Below, piece by piece: positions 44,201 through 53,200 of a stretch of 64,000 nt of DNA. How positions within the stretch are numbered: position 1 is the stretch's first letter; every line of letters begins with the position of its first letter. Location of the stretch: contig NC_092640.1 in NCBI RefSeq assembly GCF_039555335.1, positions 40,096,295-40,160,294 on the forward strand, written 5' to 3'. The notes beneath the pieces are model-generated. The model did not search any database, had not been told where the DNA came from, and saw nothing but the letters and a program-made list of their open reading frames with translations. Source of the DNA: Amphiura filiformis (Eukaryota; Echinodermata; Ophiuroidea; Amphilepidida; Amphiuridae). Both the position numbers and the translations under genes were made by a program.

Positions 44201-47200
44201 AACTTTTGCGCTCATTATGTATCACAATATTTGAAACAACAGTTTTTAAAGAAAACGTTGGTTTCTGCAATTGCAATCTGCTTTTATTCTTTATGCTGTG
44301 CAATTATATTTTATATTAACTTTCCAAAGAACAATTGAACCAAGGATGACAATGATCAAGTGTTTGCAGCTTTAGATGTGATTTTTTTTATATCATGCAA
44401 CATTATGTTGATGTTTTAAAAGATTAAAATTTTGCATTACCATTTTTTGGAAATATTCTAAAAATATCAAAGATGTGGGAAAAATTTAACCTTTTAGCCT
44501 GCTGGAATTCTTTATGCGATAACTCTTTATGCAATAAATATATTAACATTAACGAAAAAGATATTTACCCAACATCAGCTTCATGCAACCTTTCATTTTT
44601 AATATTGTGCAGTATTTTCAAATTTGAACAAAACCTAATTAAGTGTCTAACAAGGAACAGATTGTTTAAAAAGAACGAAAAGTATTTCACCGAACAGAAT
44701 ATAAATGACATGTTAACCATTAGTGCGCATTGTGTTTGGTGATATTTCCATATCAATGTGTAAGTGCTCTTTAGCAAAGTCATAGTTCATTGAATTTACA
44801 ACCGTGCCTCAGCTGGACAAAACAGGCGAAAATGGTAGCTTTTTGCAAAAGATTTGCATTTTTAAAGAGAATTGGTTATTCCTCATTGAAATGAAGTTAG
44901 TATATGGACAATATAAGTGTGCTCTTTCATTTAATGACATTTGAAAAATGCTGTAAGGAACACTTGAGGTTGTGACTTTTAAAACCTACATTTTGGTCAA
45001 AATTGTGCATGGATAGGTCGGTTTCAACAGATTTACCACATTCGCCTTGCTATAAACATTGAATTGCGTTATCTGTTGACGTAATGAAAAAAAGTGTTTT
45101 AGGGGGAAGTGTTAGCTTTTGTTCGATATAGAAAAAATTCTGATTGGATGAAGGGAACACTTGAGGTTTTGACAAAAACGGATCACAGATGCCTATTTTC
45201 CACCAGATCTTACACAGCTCTTATGATGCTATGCACTCAACCGTGTAGTATAAACACAGACTGCGTAGAGGCTAGACATGCTGTGCTTGGAAATACCTGT
45301 GTACTCGGGTGTATCGAGGTGCAAACTGTGCGTAGATGCATTTATAAGAGAATCGTTTTGTAGCCAAATCTTTTCATATGTTTCAAACTTGGAATGAAGT
45401 GAATTGACGCATGTGTTATCTCATCGTTCATTTCTTCGCAATCAGTCAAACGATTCAAATAAAATTAGCGTATAAGATTCAGAATAAGATTGGCTACACA
45501 TTTTTTTAAATATTATTGGATTATAATGCCTATTTCTTGACTTATGTCATTATTCATTCAACCGGTATTTTTGTTTCCGGGACACCCTGAATGTATGTTA
45601 TAATTCAATTTTTTTGTTTCAGATATATCAATAGGTCTTATAATATCAATTGAGAGTGTGCTAACATTGAGCTATACATGTACATGTAAAGTTATTTTGG
45701 TTCTCAGTTTAGAAAAACAATGCCTTTTATATACTGGCATAAATGTCCAAATGATGAAAAAAACAAGTTAAATGTAACATCAATTGCTTTATTACCCACC
45801 TTTTTATCATTTTAAACAGTGCCTTTTTCTGGCGGATATTCATGACTGGACCAACTGGAACACCGTATGAGAATGGTGTATTTTCACTTTTCGCCGAGTT
45901 TCCTGATAATTATCCAGCAGTTCCACCAGTAGTACGTTTCATCACACCAGTATCCTTTGGTATTATTTTAGTCTGTGAAGCTCAAGGACAGAGATGTACT
46001 GACTGGGGGCAGTGACAAGTTTTCCACTGGCTCGAACAAAATCATGACCAAATGTGCAGATCCTTTGGCCCGGTTTCAGTCCACAATCTTAATTTGGACC
46101 CATTTTAGCATTAAAATTGCAAATTTGGCATGCTTCACACGCATTTGTCCCAGTAATTTTAGTAGCGGGTCAATGGGACGCTTTGAAATTTTTGCCCCTC
46201 TTGGCTCGACGGCCCTTTTTTTTTTTTTTACAATCTTCGTCAAATTTTGCCCCCCCCCAACAGTTGCCTTTCCCAACTTTGCCCAGTCTGAAAGAGTCCT
46301 GGCTGCCACTGAAAAGCTGTTAATTAGTTTAAGTAAGTGACCTATATGTCAGCGTTGCTTATCCTAGATGTTAAATTTGTTATGTTTGGAAGATGGGAGG
46401 TGAGAACTTGATGCAATTAATGTTTTTGGTTACGTAATCTTTAACAAAAATTTAGATTCATCATTGCAATATCAACAGCGTTGGTCGGATCTGTCACAGC
46501 ATATTTGACCGTGATTACAGTTCAGGCATCAACATCTACAAGATATTGAGTGCCATTTATGGGCTTCTTATGACTCCAGAACCGGATGACCCACTCGACA
46601 CGTAGGTATAGGTTGCTTGAATATTAAATCTGAGTGTTTATGAGCTGACCTGCTTTTAACAGATGAGGCCTATATAAATAGGTTCTATAATTCGGCTGTT
46701 TCTCAAAATTAAACGAGTGGTTTATCAACTAGGAAAGTATATACATACTAATTGCTCTGCCTATAATTGTGGTCGAAATAACAATGATAAACTGTATTTA
46801 AAATATTTATGCCCCAATTGTTGAAAAGACTCCAATAAACCGCTTATATGTCGTTATGAGTTTCACAGTTTGACAGCCGAATCCGATTAATCTTTTGTTA
46901 CATTCATGTTATGCATTGAACAAGGCGAACAAGTATCAATGCTTTAGCTACAGAGGGCAGCATGTCATTTTTTTAACAGTGATCAACTGTACTGCTCTGC
47001 ACCGTTAGCTAACCCTGTATGCCGCCCTTTTCCGTTTATCACCCTGAACATGACAAAACATGAATTTAACAAAAGACAAATCTGCATTTGGCTGTCTGTC
47101 AAACTCAACATATGATTTCGTGCTCTGAAATGTCTGTGAAAGTTAATTATTTTAAATACTCTTTATAAGGGCATTTAGAAAAATAACAACCATGAATCTG

Positions 47201-50200
47201 ATAGAGCGAACCATGTTCTTTGACATTTTATTTCTTGCATCGTGTGTCCCAGTATTTAAGAAATAAAGGGTTAAGCATTATCCTTGACACTCCCAAATAA
47301 TGTGTCCTAGGCAGCACACGTAAATAATGGGCGAGGCACAGCCAAACCCATTTAATATTCAAGCATTTGTACTGTCAATCTTGTGAAGTATCCAAAGTAT
47401 GTTGTTTAATAACTGTCACTTTCAAATCTGTGGAATTTTTGTGACAAGATAGTCCTGTATAAATCCTTCACTGATCACATGCCTGTCACATTTGCATCCG
47501 GGAGGCCTTATTCTTTCCAGGATACTTTTGTCTGTCTCCCAAAACCATAATTATTTTATTGTTGTAGACTTCTGTTTTTGAAATACTCAGCCCAATTTTG
47601 TGGGAGAGCGCCCGGTAAATGGGCAAAGTAATCCAGAAGTGTCTAACAGGAGACTTTGGGATACTTCACAAGATTAAGGTTTCGGGATGTCTCCCGAAGA
47701 TCTCCGACAGATTTCCTGAAACCTTTTCGTTTTGCTATGAGCGCTGTTTACTATTTTATTGGTCAACCTTGTCAGTCGTGTCTACTTTAAACTTTTTTGT
47801 GTGTCCGTCAATAAAAAAATATTTGTTATATCGAGTTATAGAGATTATACATTTCCTTTGGAGGCCTGCGGATCGAGGATTACGTAATGGTCAATTCAGC
47901 GGTATGCATGAATTGTGTACAGCGTGGTGTGATCAAGGCATTGATTGTTGCCAGCACCGAGGACTACGGACGTCTAATTTCCAGCGCTGTACTTAGTGTA
48001 CACCTTTTGGTCAAATTGTATAAGGATGGCGTATTTAGTTCAGATAAAACAGATATGAGCCTAGTAAAAATATTACTATCAAGCTTGTTGTAGGCCAAGT
48101 TGGAATCGGGGTTTGAAAAGTACCTATGGTATGTATGGCGGTTGCTTGTGAGACCTGGTAAGATGTTTTTGATTGACAAGAAGTAACAGATGTAAGGAGG
48201 TAGGTGATTTATTCCTCATAATACATAGGCCTTGGAGGCCTATGGGGCTATGGATAGGCCTTACTGAAATGACTCATGGCCAGTACATTGGATGTGAATT
48301 GCATAGGAGTTGTAGGAGTTGATATCAACATTTAGGATGGTATCAAACATAAATGGTGGTTATACACCATGTCTATTATCAGTATAGTAATTGTCGCCAT
48401 CCCTGGGTCGCCAATTTCTGGCATGAACGGTTTTATGTGGTCTCCATCACAGCCGGATTTTCTGTCGTTATCTTTACGATGGGCTACATTTAGTCTGGGT
48501 ACAAGACTGCTTAGTGAAAGCATTGTGATTGTATATTGATTGATCAGATAAATAAATAGGCATCATTATCATATCGTGTGATCGATGCGGGTACTTAATA
48601 TCATATGGTTTTGCTTTCATTTGATTTTGGGGTTCTAACCCGGGGTTCTAATTGTACGCGACTCGCTTGACGAGGTCTCCAAATCATTATGGATAAAGTA
48701 TAAAACAATAGATAATACCTGTGTACGTTTTTAATAAATTCTTGTTATACGGTATCTTCTAATAATTGTTATATCATATTATGACATAAATGCGGTTGTG
48801 CTGTCAGGCAGAGAGGTTGTTCTCGTTACCCCTTTTATCATGATCATACATAGGTTTCAATCTCGACTGCGATAGAGTAGTAGTCATAATAGAGATTGTA
48901 GATTGGTTTAATGGTATTGACATCTCGATTTCTTGCAAGCTTTTGTCATACTTTTAGTACGTTACATGATTAATTTTGCCGTTGGAAACGCACCGATATA
49001 TTTTTCTCGCGCAAGTATTGATTTTCGCATGTATTAATTTTCAAAATTTCTAAATTAAGATTTGATCCAGAATAACACCTGGCTTACGATTGATTAGTTT
49101 CATACCAGTTTGAAGCTCGATGGATTGCGAGATTGAGATCAAGAAGGGCCGTTATTCAGAACGCTGCACATGTCAGGGAACGCTGCTTTATCATGTCAGC
49201 TTGCATGGCTGTGTTCAGTTTGGCCTTTCGTTGGCCTTGGGCCTCAAAGCGGGCACTTTAATATAAGAATGTTAATTAGAAGTAGAATGCAAATTCATAC
49301 TGATTTATATGCTTATGGTAATGTCGCATAAGAATGTAGGTACTTATTAAGCCTATATGCTTCAGGATGTTTTCAAAATTTTCGTCATTTTCGGTTTTTG
49401 CTTAGGATAGACGATTACCAGTGTTGTTAGGCTATTTAGGAGGAATTCCATATCGGCCTTTATGAGATCATTCCTCTCACGTGGTTTCATTGAGGCATAT
49501 AGGAGCTTTTCCATGGGCGTGAGCATTGTCGCCCTACCACGAACGTGGTCTTAAAAATTTCGAGTAAATAAGAAATTAATGAGCTTGGCATGAATATGTT
49601 TGTTATGTGGAATATATATGGATTTGTATTACCATGGGAGTATTCCTACAGGAAAATGTAGATTCGCATAATTTCTGAGGTTTGCAGAGGCTAGAGCTTT
49701 CTGATCTTGGGAGCATTCCCGTGGATGAGTAAAGTACTTACTATGGGTAAAGGCAGCTTCCCAGGGACGTATTGGAGATTTCTCACGGAATGTATGTGAG
49801 GATGTGCATGCTTGGTAGCAGACGCATGATTATATATGGGAGATTTCCATGAACGTACATGAGTGTATATGGGAGCATTCCCATGAAGGTGTATGGGAGC
49901 ATTCCATGGACGTGTATGGGAGCATTCACATGATTGTGTATGGGAGCATTCCCTTGAATGAGTTTGGGAGCAATTTATGTTTATCATGAATGTGCGGTGT
50001 CTCGGTTTGGCATCTGATAAGCTCTATCTGGAACATCACGCAGAGTGTATGTGAGCATTTCTATAAATGTATATGGGAGCTTTTGAATATTAAGTGTATG
50101 GGAGAATTCACATGAATGTGTCTGGGAACATTCCATGAATGTCTATAGGAGCATTCCCATGAATTTGGTATACATAGGAGCATTCTCATGGGAGAGTCTA

Positions 50201-53200
50201 TGGGAGAGCATTCCAATGAACGAGTACATTGTATGGGAGCATTCCCATGAACGTGCATGGGAGCATTTACATAATGCGTACGGGAGTTTTTCCATGAATG
50301 TGTATTGGAGCATTGGGATGAATGTGTATGGGATCGAGTATCTCGTGGATGGGAGCATCCCATGGGTGCATATATGGGAGCATCACATGGGTTTGTATGG
50401 GAGTTTTTCCCATGGATGTGGATGGGAGTATTCTCATGGATCCTGGCTGTAGATGTGTATGGGAGCAAGGTCCCAAAGGTTGCGTATAACATAACATTAT
50501 TTTATAGGAGCATTCCCATATGGATGTGTCACAGGAGCAGTATCATCGATGTGTATGGAATTTCCTATTGAGGTGTATGGAGCAAAGGAGGATGTATAGG
50601 CATATCTGGGTTCATACACACAGAGGATGTGTTTAATGGAATTTGATCATTCCCATTAAAGTTCCGGTTGGTTTGGTTTTTTCTGAGCAGAATGGATGAT
50701 AGAGTATAGAAGGAAGCATTCCTTCAGATTTATACTGGAGCTTTCCATTGATAAAGGACAGTCTCATGGATATGAAAGATCTCTGTTGGAGCTTTTCCAT
50801 GGACGTGGCAATGCAAAAGTATTTACATGACATGGATCGTGGACAATAGTAAATGTAGGTTCTAATAGACCATAGACTAAATCAATTGATTTGTCCCTCA
50901 GCCGGTTAAACTAGGGCTAATATCTCGATATTTGGTGACTTAATGAACTTTACTCCGTAGCGGGTAGTCTTGGGTACACCTCATCATGATCATAATAGAC
51001 GGAGATGAGCAAGCTAAGCATTTATAGCAATGTGTTCTATACCATCATTGTGTCGTCATGAAAGATTTTGGAAGTGCATCACTTGTAGGGGTAAACGGAT
51101 GAAATGGATTATACTGTATTACCAGCGGCATGGATTTGGGATATGGATACGCATTTCCACAGCATTACCTTCATGATTAGGATATTTACATGCATGTTGT
51201 ATTGTTAGCAGTGAATATGTGTGTCTTCGAAGACATGCTGGGTTTCTGCTTATTATTATCAAAGATCATGAAGATCATGGAAGGTAGAAATTCGTAAGTT
51301 TCGTGCATGGGATAAGTGAGTGTATTGGAGATGGATATTCGAGTCTGTTCATGTTTTTTGACATTTATGATATGTACAGTCTCACCAAGTTGGTTTTTTG
51401 AGATTTCTATATAGGCGTTCTCCATGTTCACGAGGTATTCCCAGCTGAGTAGATGTTAACGTATTCCTTAAAGAATACATTATAGGTACGGTGTTTTGGT
51501 TTGTTTTTCAAGATTCAGTAATTGGATTATTCCTGAAGACAGATGTGAGCATTTCGGAGAGTATGCTCATTATATTATTCATGGATGTCCATTTTTGTTT
51601 GCTTATGCATAGTTATAGTACATGTAGTATGCACGACTGAGCTAGATTTACGTTTACTATATATGTCTACAGGTATTTTTCTATATATATCTTAAGGATA
51701 TCGTATGTGACAAGGGCAGTGTTTTGTGAAAGTAAAATGTCAGAAGAATTTATTTTATTCATAGAAGCACTTGGATCTGAATATCCACATATTTAGTTGC
51801 GGTTCTGCTCTTCATATTAGGCATATATGTGTTCATGTTTCACCAGTAACTAGTATTTCAGTAAGTAAATTTGTGAGATGCGCCAAAATTCATCAGACGT
51901 TGCATCTGCCTTTGTGACTACACTCAAGGCAGTAATAAGCTACAATAGCTTCTTGTACTGAGTTATAGACCTTCTGCTGTTACACAAGTATCTGTGGCGT
52001 TCGGAGATCATGCACCTGTTGAAATTGTCAGTTTGGCAGAAGTGTTTGAGTTTCTTCGTTAGTGGTTCTTATTAAATGAGACCATAGGGTCTTTGATTAG
52101 ACGAGATATTTACATATTTTTACAGAGAGTCAAAGTGACTTTATTGGTCCAAGCTCTGTACATTAGTGCAATGTTGTATGTTATAAATATGTTGGATGCT
52201 TACACCACAGATCTGTCCTTACACTAAACGCTGGTGATTTTCATGTACATGTATATAGTTAATATATATATATATAGGCATCTTTTATTTTAGCCAAAAG
52301 AGCATTGGTTTTACAGTCTCAGTACTGAGGTGGCAATTTATTTGGCGATTCAGGGCCGAGGGGGCCCGAGGTCCTGGGATCAGGACTAGGGGAAATGTTA
52401 TTTGTTTTTGTTTTGACAATGTTTGAGGGCTGGTGCGAGCGGGGAAATAAGTACTAGTAGCATAATGTCTATATATAGGCCTATAGGAGTATCACATTCA
52501 TCGAGGGACTTTGTAGCTCGGAATAAATTATTCCAGATTAGTTTGAGTTTGAGCTCAGCATAGAAATTATTCAGTGTGGACCGTTTGCCCGCCCGTTCTT
52601 TATATCTTGATAAGGGGTAGTTCGCGGCTGACGAACAATATTCCCCTGGTAAGATAAACTGTATCATTGTGTGTTTGTTTTGCAGGTTGATAGATCCTAG
52701 ACAAGTAGGCGCAATTGGAAATGATTTATTTCCGATTGAGCTTGCGAATTAGGAAATAATATACATTTCCTTTGGAGGCCTGCGGATCGAGGATTACGTA
52801 ATGGTCAATTCAGCGGTATGCATGAATTGTGTACAGCGTGGTGTGATCAAGGCATTGATTGTTGCCAGCACCGAGGACTACGGACGTCTAATTTTCCGTA
52901 CGCTTATTAAAACTTGTGTTCAGTTATCTCTTTTTGGATTGTGTCCAACATGTCCAATGGCGTATGGCCTAGGCCCTATGGGACCTGCTTGATGATAATT
53001 GTGATAGCTTGGGTTGTGTCTGATCCGTGTCACAGTCCGTCCAGTAATTTGGGTAGATGGGAAATGTTTGATGCTGAGAATTCAGATAATTCGAATCCTC
53101 TGATTGTTAGGACTTTGGTTCCTTGTTATTCTTATTCGCATGGCATAGATTGATTTGTTTAAGTTTATGTTATAATAAACACATGTGACGTAAATGTTTT

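Noticed and set aside
45975..46340. 121-codon + strand frame in intron 23
   Set aside because: Contains a Phe run from a T-run and a Pro run from a C-run; low complexity with no domain.
49691..50571. Several frames of 70-140 codons on both strands
   Set aside because: All are readings of the minisatellite unit and repeat the same short peptide.
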